Shown here: piece by piece, positions 24,217 through 33,730 of the stretch | Layout: every line of letters starts with the position of its first letter | Numbering within the stretch: position 1 is the first letter of the stretch | Assembly: GCA_947497295.1 (NCBI GenBank) | Contig: CANMFU010000003.1 | Coordinates: 1 to 64,000, forward strand | Direction of reading: 5' to 3' | Source: an uncultured Roseovarius sp. | GTDB taxonomy: Bacteria; Pseudomonadota; Alphaproteobacteria; Rhodobacterales; Rhodobacteraceae | Length of the DNA stretch: 64,000 bases | Position numbers and translations under genes: made by a program | Notes under the pieces: model-generated | Seen by the model: only the letters and a program-made list of their open reading frames with translations | Database searches by the model: none | What the model was told of the DNA's origin: nothing

Positions 24217-25686
24217 TCAGTCGTCCTCAAGCGTCAGCGCAACAAAGCGTGGCTGACCCGCCGAGCGCACCAACAGCAACAGCGATTTTCGTCCCGCCTC
24301 GCGCGCATCGTCAATCCTGTCTTCCAGATCATTGACCGTGGCAAGCGTCTGCTGCCCTGCTTCGGTCAGGACGTCGCCTGCCCGCAGACCTTTCTCATAG
24401 GCCTCCGACATCGGGTCGATATCGCTCACCACAAGCCCGGTAGCGTTATCGGCAAGCTCCAGTTGGGCGCGCAACTCGTCGTCCAGTGGGCTAAGCGTCA
24501 TGCCCATCATTGTCTCCGGCTCTGGCGCGGAACCCGGTCCACCGCCCGGCAGCGACGTGCCCTCGGCATTTTCGGCATCCTCGCGGCGGCCCAGCGTCAC
24601 CTTCAGCGTCTGGGTGCCACCATCGCGGAACACCAGAACGCGCACCGATTTGCCAACGTCGGTCTCGCCGACCTGACGCACCAGCTCGCGCGTATCCGGA
24701 ACCTTGACCCCGTCAAAGGACATTATCACGTCACCGGCCATCATGCCCGCTTCGGCGGCGGGGCCAGTGGGAACGTCCGTGACCAGCGCGCCGGTCGCGT
24801 CGTCCAGGCCCATTGCCTCGGCCACATCATCCGTTACGTCCTGGATACGCACGCCCAGCCATCCGCGCCGCGTCTCGCCAAATTCCTGCAACTGATCGAC
24901 CACCCGCTTGACCACGTTCGACGCCATCGAAAACCCGATCCCGATCGACCCGCCATTGGGGCTGAGGATCGCAGTATTCACGCCAACAACGCTGCCATCC
25001 ATATCGAAAAGCGGCCCGCCAGAATTGCCACGGTTGATCGCCGCATCGGTCTGAATGTAGTCGTCATAAGTACCTGAAAGCGCCCGGTTACGCGCCGAGA
25101 CGATGCCCGCGCTGACCGAGAAGCCCTGGCCCAGCGGATTGCCCATCGCCATGACCCAATCGCCAACCCGGGCGTTGTCGCTGTCACCAAAGCTGACAAA
25201 GGGCAGCGGCTTGTCCGACTCAACCTTGAGCAGCGCAATGTCGGTCTTGGGGTCCGTGCCAATTACCTTGGCCTCCAGCTCCCCGCCCTCGTAAAATTCG
25301 ATAATGATCTCATCTGCGGATTCGATCACGTGATTGTTCGTGACGATATAGCCGTCCTCGGAAATCACAAATCCCGAGCCGAGCGCCGAACTGCGCCGCG
25401 GGCGGTCGCCACCGTCGCCCTGATCGCGGAACTGTCGAAAGAAATCCTGGAACGGCGATCCATCAGGCACCATCGGCACCGGGCCTACACCCTGAGCCAC
25501 CGTGGTCGAGGTCGTGATATTGACCACCGCCGGGCTGAACTTCTGCGCCAGATCGGCAAAGCTTTCGGGCCGTGCATGGGCCGCAATGGCCTGCGCCATG
25601 ATCAGCGCCGCGGCCAGCATCGTCAGGGCCAGCGCCCTGATTGCGCCGACCTGCGATATGGTTGCCGTTCGGATATTATCTTTCAC
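24217..25686 (-). CDS. degP: Periplasmic serine protease Do/HtrA
   Basis: A 489-residue periplasmic protease/chaperone that degrades misfolded envelope proteins. The N-terminal signal peptide is basic then hydrophobic (LALTMLAAALIMAQAIAAHA). The catalytic triad is His119 (TNNHVIE), Asp149 (TDIALLK) and Ser222 (GNSGGPL). Two PDZ domains follow (about 285-375, starting WLGVRIQDV, and 400-485, GLVVSDIDPMSEAYEKGLRAGD). It is the last gene of a stress-quality operon with hflK, hflC and a DUF2065 gene, 150 bp after the latter, an arrangement seen in many alphaproteobacteria. The choice between degP and its paralogue degQ as symbol is by convention. Confidence 0.93.
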   Translation of the reverse strand: MKDNIRTATISQVGAIRALALTMLAAALIMAQAIAAHARPESFADLAQKFSPAVVNITTSTTVAQGVGPVPMVPDGSPFQDFFRQFRDQGDGGDRPRRSSALGSGFVISEDGYIVTNNHVIESADEIIIEFYEGGELEAKVIGTDPKTDIALLKVESDKPLPFVSFGDSDNARVGDWVMAMGNPLGQGFSVSAGIVSARNRALSGTYDDYIQTDAAINRGNSGGPLFDMDGSVVGVNTAILSPNGGSIGIGFSMASNVVKRVVDQLQEFGETRRGWLGVRIQDVTDDVAEAMGLDDATGALVTDVPTGPAAEAGMMAGDVIMSFDGVKVPDTRELVRQVGETDVGKSVRVLVFRDGGTQTLKVTLGRREDAENAEGTSLPGGGPGSAPEPETMMGMTLSPLDDELRAQLELADNATGLVVSDIDPMSEAYEKGLRAGDVLTEAGQQTLATVNDLEDRIDDAREAGRKSLLLLVRSAGQPRFVALTLEDD

Positions 25687-25836
25687 TGCCGGTTCTCCTC
25701 ACTTTGTATTCAACCTGTGTATTCAACCTGTCGCCGGGCGCGTGCCCGGTTTGCTAAGGGTAACTTAGGGACTGGTACGCACGGTGCAAATGGTTGCTGG
25801 CTTTTTCACGCGAAGGTGACAGCAAAGCGAGCCACT

Positions 25837-26034
25837 TCATGCACCCAAAGTCTTGCCCAGCCAAACCAGAAAAACACCTGTCGCCAACGCCGCGAGGCCC
25901 AGCAAACGCCGGGCCTCGGGTGGAATGGCGCGCAGGGCGGCCAACATTTCTTCGACGATGCGCGGGGCCAACGCGTATATCAGCCCTTCAACGATCAGCA
26001 CCAGCCCAAGGGCAAGCAAGCCGACCGCAAGCAT
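25837..26034 (-). CDS. DUF2065 domain-containing small membrane protein
   Basis: A 65-residue protein with two hydrophobic helices (LAVGLLALGLVLIVEGLIYAL and LLGLAALATGVFLVWLG) separated by a short basic loop with IPPEARR. The motif pattern EGL.Y.L.P....... and RR.GL....G......L is that of DUF2065 (YjeT-like). Its ATG overlaps the hflC stop (TAATG), so it is translationally coupled to hflC. The function is unknown; its constant position beside hflKC suggests a role with the FtsH-HflKC membrane complex. Confidence 0.85.
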   Translation of the reverse strand: MLAVGLLALGLVLIVEGLIYALAPRIVEEMLAALRAIPPEARRLLGLAALATGVFLVWLGKTLGA

Positions 26035-27065
26035 TACTCTGCCGCCGCTTCGACGTTATCCGTTTGGGCTTCCCCGGTTTGAGCGTCCCCGGTTTCAGCC
26101 CCCGCTTGGGGCTGATCGGTGCCGGGCTGCGGTGTCTCAGGCGCGTCCTGCGCCGCCCCCTCTGGCGCACCGCTGTCCGCCTGCGATGCGGACGCAAAAG
26201 AGCTACCGGCATTATTGAAATACCGGAAGAAATCGCTTTCCGGTGACATAACGATCGACGAATTGCGGCCTTTCAGCGCCATGCGATACGCATCAAGCGA
26301 GCGGTAGAATTCAAAGAACTCTGCGTTTGCGCCAAACGCCTCGTTAAAGATCGCGTTGCTCCTTGCGTCAGCCTCGCCTCGGGTGATCTCGGCCTGACGC
26401 TTGGCGTCCGACACCAGCTCGACCTTGGTACGGTCGGCCTGTGCGCGTACGCGCTGTGCGGCCTCGTTACCGCGCGCAATCTCATCGGCCGCCTCGCGTT
26501 CACGCTCGGCCCGCATCCGGGCGAAGGTGGCGTCAAGGTTTTGCGCGGGCAAGTCTGTGCGCAGCAGGCGAACATCGACAACTTCGAGCCCAAGTTCGCG
26601 CGCCTCGGTGATCGCCGCGTTGCGGATGCGCAGCATCAGCGTCGCACGGTCCGAGCTTAGGATATCGTTCGAGCTGACCGAACCCAGCACCTCACGCGTC
26701 TGCGCGCGCAGGATCGAATCCAGCCGGCTTTCGGCGAATGGGATACCGCCATCGCCCACCGCCTCGCGGAAGCGACGCACGTCGGCGATACGGTAGCGCG
26801 CAAAGGCATCTACAACGAGCCGCCGATCGTCCAGCGGCGTCACTTCCAATGGTTCCATATCGCGGCTCAGGATCCGGTCGTCATATCGGACGACCTGCTG
26901 GATGAACGGGATCTTGAAACCAATCCCCGGCTCCTCCTTCACATCTATGATCTTGCTGAATTGCAGCACCAGCACCTTTTCGCGTTCGTCGACGATGAAC
27001 ACAGACAGGATGCCGATCACGGCGGCCACTGCGATGACAGGTATCAAGAAAGCTGTTTTACGCAT
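26034..27065 (-). CDS. hflC: HflC, FtsH protease modulator subunit
   Basis: A 343-residue SPFH/prohibitin-family protein with one N-terminal membrane anchor (FLIPVIAVAAVIGILSVFIV) and a periplasmic SPFH domain (VDEREKVLVLQFSKI, PGIGFKIPFIQQVVRYDDRI). A long Ala/Arg/Glu coiled coil follows (MRAEREREAADEIARGNEAA), and then the conserved FEFYRSLDAYRMAL region. With HflK it forms the large ring or cage around FtsH and modulates its proteolysis. An unusual Ala/Gln/Gly-rich low-complexity tail of about 50 residues follows the last conserved segment (FFRYF). The gene starts three bases after the hflK stop. Confidence 0.93.
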   Translation of the reverse strand: MRKTAFLIPVIAVAAVIGILSVFIVDEREKVLVLQFSKIIDVKEEPGIGFKIPFIQQVVRYDDRILSRDMEPLEVTPLDDRRLVVDAFARYRIADVRRFREAVGDGGIPFAESRLDSILRAQTREVLGSVSSNDILSSDRATLMLRIRNAAITEARELGLEVVDVRLLRTDLPAQNLDATFARMRAEREREAADEIARGNEAAQRVRAQADRTKVELVSDAKRQAEITRGEADARSNAIFNEAFGANAEFFEFYRSLDAYRMALKGRNSSIVMSPESDFFRYFNNAGSSFASASQADSGAPEGAAQDAPETPQPGTDQPQAGAETGDAQTGEAQTDNVEAAAE

Positions 27066-27067
27066 GA

Positions 27068-28225
27068 TTATTGACCTTCCGAGTTCTTGCGCAGCTCGTT
27101 GAGCGGCAGGTAGGGTACGACGCCCTGGGCGCCGCCGGACTGGTTCTGGTCCAGAATGATCTTGTCCATATCGCCCAGAACCTCTTCCATCGCTTCAATG
27201 TAAAGACGCGTGCGCGTTACCTCCGGGGCCTTGTCGTATTCGCCCAAGACGGCGCTGAACCGGCTGGCCTGACCTTGGGCCTCGTTTACCACGCGGGCGC
27301 GGTAACCTTCAGCCTCCTCCAGGGTCTGTGCGGCCTGACCGCGCGCTTCGGCGAAAACGCGAGCGGCGTATGCGTCCGCCTCTTTTTCCAGTCGGTCGCG
27401 CTGCTGCGCGGCGGCCTGCACATCGCGGAAGGCGTCGATCACCTGTATCGGTGGGTCGGCCTTGTCAAAGTTGACGCGGATGACGTTCAGACCACTGTCG
27501 TAGCTGTCCAGTGTCAACTGTACCAGATCCCCCAGCCGCTGGGCGATCGAGCCACGGTCGCGGTTCAGGATCGGCGCCAGTCGCGACTGCGCGATAATCT
27601 CGCGCATGGCAGACTCTGATACGGCGCGGATTGTCGCCTTGGGATCGCGCAGGTTGAACAGGTACATCGCGGGATCGTTGATGTTCCAAACCACCTGAAA
27701 ATCAATATCGACGATATTTTCGTCACCGGTCAGCATCAGCCCCGCTTCGCTGCCGCGATCGCTGACGCCGATATCTTCGTTGCGTTCCGAGGTCACCGCG
27801 ACCTTTTCGTAGGTAATCAGCGGCCAAGGCGCCAAATGCGGCCCGGAACCGGTGGTGCGGTGGTATTCGCCCAGAAACAATTCGACAGCGCGCTCTTCGG
27901 GTTTCACAGTGTAAAAGCTGGCAAACAACCACAGGCCAACCAGACCCAAAAGGCCCAGAATAACAGTTCCGCGCGTAATCGCAGGACCGCCGCCGCCATC
28001 GCCGCCGGGGCCACCGGTGCCGCCGGACCGACCGCCGCGACCGCCCATCAGGACGCGCAGCTGGTCCTGGCCTTTTTTCACCAGTTCGTCGATTTCCGAC
28101 ATTTGCCCACCGCTGGGGGGACGGCGTCCATCGCCATTGCCATTTTGGCCCTTGCCATCATCGTTCCCCGAGCCGCCCCCAGAGTTACCGCCGCCGCCCC
28201 ATGGGCCGCCCGACTGTCCCGCCAT
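27068..28225 (-). CDS. hflK: HflK, FtsH protease modulator subunit
   Basis: A 385-residue partner of HflC. The N-terminus is a Gly/Asn/Asp-rich cytoplasmic segment (MAGQSGGPWGGGG..) of about 95 residues, typical of HflK. It is followed by a single membrane helix (GTVILGLLGLVGLWLFASFY) and an SPFH domain (VKPEERAVELFLGEYHRTTG, GLNVIRVNFDKADPP), then a coiled coil rich in Ala and Glu. ATG 28225 is preferred; a 33-residue upstream extension has no conserved content. First gene of the hflK-hflC-DUF2065-htrA group, which ends at a strong terminator. Confidence 0.92.
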   Translation of the reverse strand: MAGQSGGPWGGGGNSGGGSGNDDGKGQNGNGDGRRPPSGGQMSEIDELVKKGQDQLRVLMGGRGGRSGGTGGPGGDGGGGPAITRGTVILGLLGLVGLWLFASFYTVKPEERAVELFLGEYHRTTGSGPHLAPWPLITYEKVAVTSERNEDIGVSDRGSEAGLMLTGDENIVDIDFQVVWNINDPAMYLFNLRDPKATIRAVSESAMREIIAQSRLAPILNRDRGSIAQRLGDLVQLTLDSYDSGLNVIRVNFDKADPPIQVIDAFRDVQAAAQQRDRLEKEADAYAARVFAEARGQAAQTLEEAEGYRARVVNEAQGQASRFSAVLGEYDKAPEVTRTRLYIEAMEEVLGDMDKIILDQNQSGGAQGVVPYLPLNELRKNSEGQ

Positions 28226-28334
28226 GTATACAAATCCTCTTAATGTCCCTGCCCGCGCCGCCTGAGGCGCTGACCTGTTATAAACTGTATGGTCCGGGGG
28301 GAAATTCAACCCGACCTCGCCCATCTTGTTCCGC

Positions 28335-29690
28335 TCAGCTGGTGCGAACGGGTGATTTCATTGTCACCAATTCTTCCGCCATTGTCGGGTGCACCGCGCA
28401 AACGCGGTCGAAATCCTCTTTTGTCGCGCCCATCTTGACCGCGATGCCGACCATCTGGATCATCTCGCCTGCGCCGGGCGCGACGATGTGACACCCCATG
28501 ACGCGGCGGGTTTTCTGGCTGACGACCAGCTTCATCAACACGCGGTTGCTGCGCCCGGCAAAAGCTTGTTTCATCGGCCGGAAGGAGGTGCAGTAAATCT
28601 CAACCGGCTCGATTGCGCGCGCATCTTCCTCGCTCAGACCCACAGTGCCAACCTCTGGCTGGGTAAAGATCGCGGTCGGGATCAAGTCGTGATCGACCGG
28701 CGTTGGCTTGCCGTTGAACACCGTCTCGACAAAGGCCATCGCCTCGCGGATCGCCACCGGCGTCAGGTTCACCCGATCGGTCACATCGCCGATGGCATAG
28801 ATCGACGGCACGGCTGACTGGCTGTATTCGTTGACCTCGACCTGCCCGTAACGGCCCAGCTTTACGCCCAATGCCTCCAGCCCCAAGCCATCGGTGTTCG
28901 GGTTACGGCCGGTCGCAAAGAACACCTTTTCGAACCATTTTTCGGTGCCTTTGGTAGATTTCACCACATAGCCGCCGCGCTCGGGCTGAATATCCAGAAT
29001 GTTGGTGCCCAGATGCAGGTCGATGCCGTTCTCGATCATCTCTTCGGACACCAGCCCCCGCGCCTCGCCATCAAAGCCGCGCAGAATCTGCTCGCCGCGA
29101 TAGTACTGCGTCACGTCAACGCCCAGACCGTTGAGAATGCACGCAAATTCACAGGCGATATAGCCGCCGCCAACCACGAGCATACTGCGCGGCAACGTGT
29201 CCATCTCGAAGATGTCGTCGCTGACGATCCCATGTTCGGCGCCCGACACTTCGGGGCGCACAGCCGCGCCGCCGGTGGCGATCAGGATATGTTTGGCGGT
29301 AAAGCTCTGGCCGCTGTCCAGCGTGACGGTATGAGCATCGCTGAGCGTGGCGCGCGCGTCGTAGGTCACGACGTTGCTGTTTTTCAGAAGGCTGCGATAG
29401 ACATCCTCCAGCCGGTCCAGCTCGGTCGTCAATGTGCTGTGAAATCTGGACCAGTCAAAGCCGCCCGCATGCACGGTCCAACCAAATGCCTGCGCATCGC
29501 GCATCTCACCGGGGAATTCGCTGGCGTAGACCATCAGCTTTTTCGGCACGCAGCCGCGGATGACGCAGGTGCCGCCGTACCGGCTTTGCTCAGCCAGTGC
29601 CACGCCGGCGCCGGTCGCGGCCGCCACGCGCGCGGCGCGCACACCGCCCGAGCCGCCGCCAATCACGAATAGATCATAGTCGAACGTCAT
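28335..29690 (-). CDS. gor: Glutathione-disulfide reductase
   Basis: A 451-residue FAD/NADPH oxidoreductase keeping glutathione reduced. The FAD fold starts FDYDLFVIGGGSGGVRAAR. The redox disulfide Cys42/Cys47 lies in GGTCVIRGCVPKK. The NAD(P) fold is VVGGGYIACEFACILNGLG, and the C-terminal dimer domain carries the His-Glu pair near VHPTMAEE. The redox motif CVIRGCVPKK (rather than CVNVGCVPKK) is the form common in plant and alphaproteobacterial GR. It follows rpiA with a 38-bp gap on the same strand. It fits the redox-stress theme of trgAB-cysK and sodB. Confidence 0.93.
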   Translation of the reverse strand: MTFDYDLFVIGGGSGGVRAARVAAATGAGVALAEQSRYGGTCVIRGCVPKKLMVYASEFPGEMRDAQAFGWTVHAGGFDWSRFHSTLTTELDRLEDVYRSLLKNSNVVTYDARATLSDAHTVTLDSGQSFTAKHILIATGGAAVRPEVSGAEHGIVSDDIFEMDTLPRSMLVVGGGYIACEFACILNGLGVDVTQYYRGEQILRGFDGEARGLVSEEMIENGIDLHLGTNILDIQPERGGYVVKSTKGTEKWFEKVFFATGRNPNTDGLGLEALGVKLGRYGQVEVNEYSQSAVPSIYAIGDVTDRVNLTPVAIREAMAFVETVFNGKPTPVDHDLIPTAIFTQPEVGTVGLSEEDARAIEPVEIYCTSFRPMKQAFAGRSNRVLMKLVVSQKTRRVMGCHIVAPGAGEMIQMVGIAVKMGATKEDFDRVCAVHPTMAEELVTMKSPVRTS

Positions 29691-29728
29691 CTCTGCCCCT
29701 TGCCTGTCTTGGATCCGATCACGTGAGA

Positions 29729-30517
29729 TCAGTCCATCATGTCTTTGAAAAGGTTTTCGGATTCCACAAATTCCACTCGATCATGTTCAATGGTGCCTTC
29801 ATTGATGTCACGCATCTCAACCCGTCCGTCGCCATGGCCGATCACCACAATATCGCAGATATCGATAAACAGGCCGTTCTCCACGATCCCCGGTATTTGG
29901 TTCAAAACCATGGCCAACTGGCGCGGATTGCCGATCCGGCCCAGATGCAGATCAAGGATATGATTTCCCTCATCGGTGACAAACGCATGACCGCCATTCA
30001 TCCGCAGCGTCACATCGCGCCCCATTACATCGACCGATACCAGCATTTCCTCGATCAGTGCGCGGGTGGTCTGCCAGCCAAACGGAATAACCTCCACCGG
30101 CAGGGGAAACGCGCCCAGCGCGCCGACTTCCTTGGCTGCGTCAGTGATCACGATCATCTGGTCGCTGGCGGTCGCCACGATTTTCTCTTGCAACAGCGCG
30201 CCGCCGCCACCCTTGATCAGGCTCAGTTCGGCATCGAATTCATCCGCGCCGTCGATGGTCAGGTCCAACCATTTCGCCTCATCCAGACTGATCACCTCGA
30301 TGCCGACCTCGCGGGCCAGTTCGGCGGTGCGGGTGGATGTCGGCACACCCCGTATTTTCAGCCCATCATTGCGCACCAAATCGCCCAGACAGCGTACCAT
30401 CCACGCAGCAGTAGACCCTGTGCCCAGCCCGACACGCATGCCGTCCTCGACATAATCAACCGCGCGCTTGGCGGCGACGAATTTGGCCTTGTCGATGGGC
30501 GACAATTCTCCGGTCAT
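29729..30517 (-). CDS. rpiA: Ribose-5-phosphate isomerase A
   Basis: A 262-residue cytoplasmic isomerase interconverting ribose-5-phosphate and ribulose-5-phosphate in the pentose phosphate pathway. Signature segments: GLGTGSTAAWMVRCLG (phosphate loop), TIDGADEFD with the catalytic Asp, LIKGGGGALLQEKIVA, and VDVMGRDVTLRMNGG. The ATG at 30517 gives the family length; the upstream extension to 30682 overlaps the divergent peptide-binding-protein gene and is rejected. It is divergently oriented to that gene, with about 170 bp for both promoters, and is followed closely by gor, linking NADPH-producing and NADPH-using steps. Confidence 0.93.
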   Translation of the reverse strand: MTGELSPIDKAKFVAAKRAVDYVEDGMRVGLGTGSTAAWMVRCLGDLVRNDGLKIRGVPTSTRTAELAREVGIEVISLDEAKWLDLTIDGADEFDAELSLIKGGGGALLQEKIVATASDQMIVITDAAKEVGALGAFPLPVEVIPFGWQTTRALIEEMLVSVDVMGRDVTLRMNGGHAFVTDEGNHILDLHLGRIGNPRQLAMVLNQIPGIVENGLFIDICDIVVIGHGDGRVEMRDINEGTIEHDRVEFVESENLFKDMMD

Positions 30518-30687
30518 GGCAGCGACTCCGTAGTGTTTTGCGTGGTTATAGGGAAGATGGCCGCAAGGTGCGAGAGGCAATGGGCCGCAATCGCGCCGTG
30601 TGATTTGCGTTCTGCGCCGCATTGCAGGACAAATGGTATGGTGAAGGCGCGAATCCCGCGCCCGCCGCCACGCCGGAGACACTATTC

Positions 30688-32391
30688 ATGACCCGAGGCC
30701 CCAGATCCGACAGGCCCCTGCCACGCTGGCTGCGCCGAGAGGCGGCGCGCATCGCGGGTGGTCCGGACAATGCGGCCCGGCGCGAATTTCTGGCACAGGC
30801 CACCGCCTTTGGCGCCAGTGCCAGCGCGGCTTATGCGCTGATCGGCCTGCCAACCCCGGCCAACGCGCAGCAGCCAGGCGACAGTGGCGCGCCCATCGGC
30901 GGGCTGAACAAGGCGACCCGCCCCGGACAGGTGCGCATCCAGATGTTCGTGCATGATCTGGGCGATCCGCGCAGCTTTGACTGGTTTCAGGCAGCAAACG
31001 TGACGCGCGGCTGGCTGGAATACCTTGTCAGCTATGAAAACGACGGCACTTTCCGCCCCCGGCTGCTGAAGGGCTGGCAGATCAGCGATGATGCCGCGCA
31101 TTATACACTCTATGTTCGCCAAGGCGTGACATGGAATGACGGCAGCGCCTTTACCGCCGCAGATGTGGCGCGCAACATCGCGCGCTGGTGTGACCGTACC
31201 GCGCCGGGCAATTCGATGGCGACACGGTTTGCCGTGCTGATCGACCCGGACACCGGTCAGGCGATCAAGGGCGCGATCAACGCGCCGGATGCCCATACCG
31301 TCACGCTGACCTTGCCTCGTCCGGATATCTCGCTGATTGCCAGCATGGCCGATTATCCGGCGGCCGTCGTGCCGCCGGGGTTTGACCCCGATACGATGCT
31401 GGAAAACCCGGTCGGCACCGGCCCCTATCTGCCCGAAGAATTCGTACCCGGCCAGCGCGCCGTGCTGGTGCGCAACGATGCCCATGCCTGGTGGAACGCA
31501 GGCAATGGCGCCTGGATGGAGCGGATCGAATTCGTCGACACCGGCACCGATCCCGCCTCGGCCTATAGCGCCGCGCTGGCGGGCGAGATCGACATGACCC
31601 ACACCGTCGAGGGCAGCTATATCGCAGCCTTTGATCAGCTGATCGGCTGGCGCGCGCATGATATCCGCACCGCGGCAACGATCACGATCCGTGGCAATCA
31701 ACTGGCCGAGGTAGAAGGCCGTCGCCCCTACGCCGATATCCGCGTGCGCCGCGCGCTGCAACTGGCGATGAGCAACGATATCCTGCTGGAGCTGGGTCAC
31801 GGTAATCGGGGGGAAGTGGCAGAAAACCACCACGTCTCGCCACTGCATCCCAGCTATGCCCCGATGCCGGCGCCGCAGTATAACCCCGCGCAGGCCCGGC
31901 AACTGATGAGCGAGGCCGGTATGCTGGATTTCGAGCACGAGCTGATCTCGCTCGACGACAGCTGGCGCCGCAACACTGCCGATACCGCCGCCGCCCTGCT
32001 GATTGACGCAGGTCTGCGCGTGCGCCGCACCATCCTGCCCGGTCCGCGCTATTGGGAGGGGTGGAACACCTTCCCCTTCAGCTCGACCGACTGGGGCCAT
32101 CGCCCGCTGGCGGTGCAGACCTATGCGCTGGCCTACCGCTCGGGCGAGCCGTGGAACGAATTTGGCTGGGCCAATTCCGATTTCGACACCCTGCTGCAAG
32201 AGGCGCTGGCGACGCTCGACATCGACGCGCGGCGCGCCATCATGGCCAAACTGGAGGCGCTGGTGCGCGAGGACGCCGTGACTGTGCAGCCCTATTGGCG
32301 CACGCTGCGCAACCACACCCGCACCGGCCTGCGCGGGGGCGGTCATCACATCGGGTTTGAAATCCGCCCGGCCGAATTGCGCTGGACCTGA
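30688..32391 (+). CDS. ABC transporter substrate-binding protein, family 5 (peptide/opine type), Tat-exported
   Basis: A 567-residue SBP_bac_5 periplasmic protein. The N-terminus has a twin-arginine signal: NAARREFLAQATAFGASASA (Arg31-Arg32), then a hydrophobic stretch ending TPANA. Export folded through Tat is therefore likely. Domain landmarks include LLKGWQISDDAAHYTLYVRQ, GVTWNDGSAFTAADVARN, NPVGTGPYLPEEFVPGQR and RPYADIRVRRALQLAM. No permease or ATPase genes are adjacent (an MFS gene follows), so it must work with components encoded elsewhere. GGAG lies about 12 bases before ATG 30688. The ligand cannot be inferred beyond peptides or similar. Confidence 0.88.
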   Translation: MTRGPRSDRPLPRWLRREAARIAGGPDNAARREFLAQATAFGASASAAYALIGLPTPANAQQPGDSGAPIGGLNKATRPGQVRIQMFVHDLGDPRSFDWFQAANVTRGWLEYLVSYENDGTFRPRLLKGWQISDDAAHYTLYVRQGVTWNDGSAFTAADVARNIARWCDRTAPGNSMATRFAVLIDPDTGQAIKGAINAPDAHTVTLTLPRPDISLIASMADYPAAVVPPGFDPDTMLENPVGTGPYLPEEFVPGQRAVLVRNDAHAWWNAGNGAWMERIEFVDTGTDPASAYSAALAGEIDMTHTVEGSYIAAFDQLIGWRAHDIRTAATITIRGNQLAEVEGRRPYADIRVRRALQLAMSNDILLELGHGNRGEVAENHHVSPLHPSYAPMPAPQYNPAQARQLMSEAGMLDFEHELISLDDSWRRNTADTAAALLIDAGLRVRRTILPGPRYWEGWNTFPFSSTDWGHRPLAVQTYALAYRSGEPWNEFGWANSDFDTLLQEALATLDIDARRAIMAKLEALVREDAVTVQPYWRTLRNHTRTGLRGGGHHIGFEIRPAELRWT

Positions 32392-32458
32392 GCCGGCACC
32401 GGGCGTAAGGGGCCGATGCGCTGCCTGCGTCCAGACCCGTTCCGCGAAAGACCCCTAC

Positions 32459-33685
32459 ATGCGTAAACCCATTGCCACGCTGCCGATCCCCGAGTTTGTC
32501 ATACTGCTGGCCTTCATGGTGTCGATCACGGCGCTGGCGACGGACATCATGCTGCCTGCGCTGGATGTGATGGGCCATGATCTGGGCGTGGATGATCCCA
32601 ATTCGGTGCAGTTGATCGTGTCCTCGCTGTTTCTGGGCTTTGCTGTGGGTCAGGCGCTGGCCGGGCCGCTGTCGGACAGTTTCGGGCGCAAGCCGGTGAT
32701 CTATGGCGGCTATATCATCCTCATCATCGGCTGCCTGATGTCGCTCTTTGCCGCCAGTTGGGAGATGATGATCGCGGGCCGCGTCCTGCAAGGCTTTGGC
32801 GCCGCCGCGCCGCGGATCGTGACGATGGCGCTGGTGCGCGACGGGTACGAGGGGCGCGCGATGGCGCGGATCATGTCCATCGTCATGGCGCTCTTTATCC
32901 TTGTGCCCACCATCGCGCCGGCGCTTGGGCAGGTCGTGATCTGGCTCAGTGGGTGGCGTGCCACCTTCGTCGTGCTGATTGTGCTAGCGATAGGCGCCTG
33001 CCTTTGGTTCGCGCTGCGCCAGCCAGAAACGCTACCCCAATACGAGAGGCGCGCCTTTTCCGCCCGCAGCATCGGTGCGGGCCTGCGCGAGATCATGGCC
33101 TCGCGCGTGGCGGTCGGGCACACTGTGGCGCTGGGGCTGATATTCGGCGTGTTCCTCAGCTATCTCAGCACGGCGCAGCAGATCTTTCAGGTGGCCTATG
33201 ACACCGGCGCGCTGTTCGCGCTTTATTTCGGGATGGCGGCGCTGACCATTGGCGGCGCGTCGGTCGTCAATTCCTTGCTGGTAATGCGCATGGGCATGCG
33301 GCATCTGACGCGGCTGGCGCTGATCGGGCTGTCGGGGCTGGCCTTGCTGTTCGTGATCCCGATATATCTATGGGACGGCACACCCCCGCTGGCGCTGTTC
33401 ATGGTGTGGCTGATGGCATCGTTTTTCTGCGTCGGCATCCTGTTTGGCAACCTGAACGCCATCGCGATGGAGCCTTTGGGCCATATCGCAGGGCTTGGCG
33501 CCGCGCTGATCGGATCGTTGTCGAACTTCATCGCGTTGCCGATTTCGTTCTATATAGGTCATCAGTTCAACGGCACCGTCGTGCCGCTGGTACTGGGCTT
33601 TGGCATAGTGGGCATCCTCGCGCTGTTTGCGGTCAACTGGGCGGGACGCGCCAGCCCTACACCCAGCCCGCAAACTGGTGCATAA
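32459..33685 (+). CDS. MFS multidrug efflux transporter, Bcr/CflA family
   Basis: A 408-residue 12-helix drug/H+ antiporter. Motif A appears as GPLSDSFGRKPVIYGG between TM2 and TM3. The first helices are EFVILLAFMVSITALATDIM, LPALDVMGHDLG and VSSLFLGFAVGQALAG, the standard Bcr/CflA opening (TD..LPA). GRVLQGFGAAAPRIVTMALVRD is the TM4-5 family signature. The start at ATG 32459 follows the preceding gene by 67 bp on the same strand. Its likely substrates are amphipathic drugs or amino-acid derivatives; the specific compound is unknown. Confidence 0.9.
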   Translation: MRKPIATLPIPEFVILLAFMVSITALATDIMLPALDVMGHDLGVDDPNSVQLIVSSLFLGFAVGQALAGPLSDSFGRKPVIYGGYIILIIGCLMSLFAASWEMMIAGRVLQGFGAAAPRIVTMALVRDGYEGRAMARIMSIVMALFILVPTIAPALGQVVIWLSGWRATFVVLIVLAIGACLWFALRQPETLPQYERRAFSARSIGAGLREIMASRVAVGHTVALGLIFGVFLSYLSTAQQIFQVAYDTGALFALYFGMAALTIGGASVVNSLLVMRMGMRHLTRLALIGLSGLALLFVIPIYLWDGTPPLALFMVWLMASFFCVGILFGNLNAIAMEPLGHIAGLGAALIGSLSNFIALPISFYIGHQFNGTVVPLVLGFGIVGILALFAVNWAGRASPTPSPQTGA

Positions 33686-33730
33686 GACAGGCAAGCAAAC
33701 CGATTCACCAGCGCCACAAGGACACCAGCC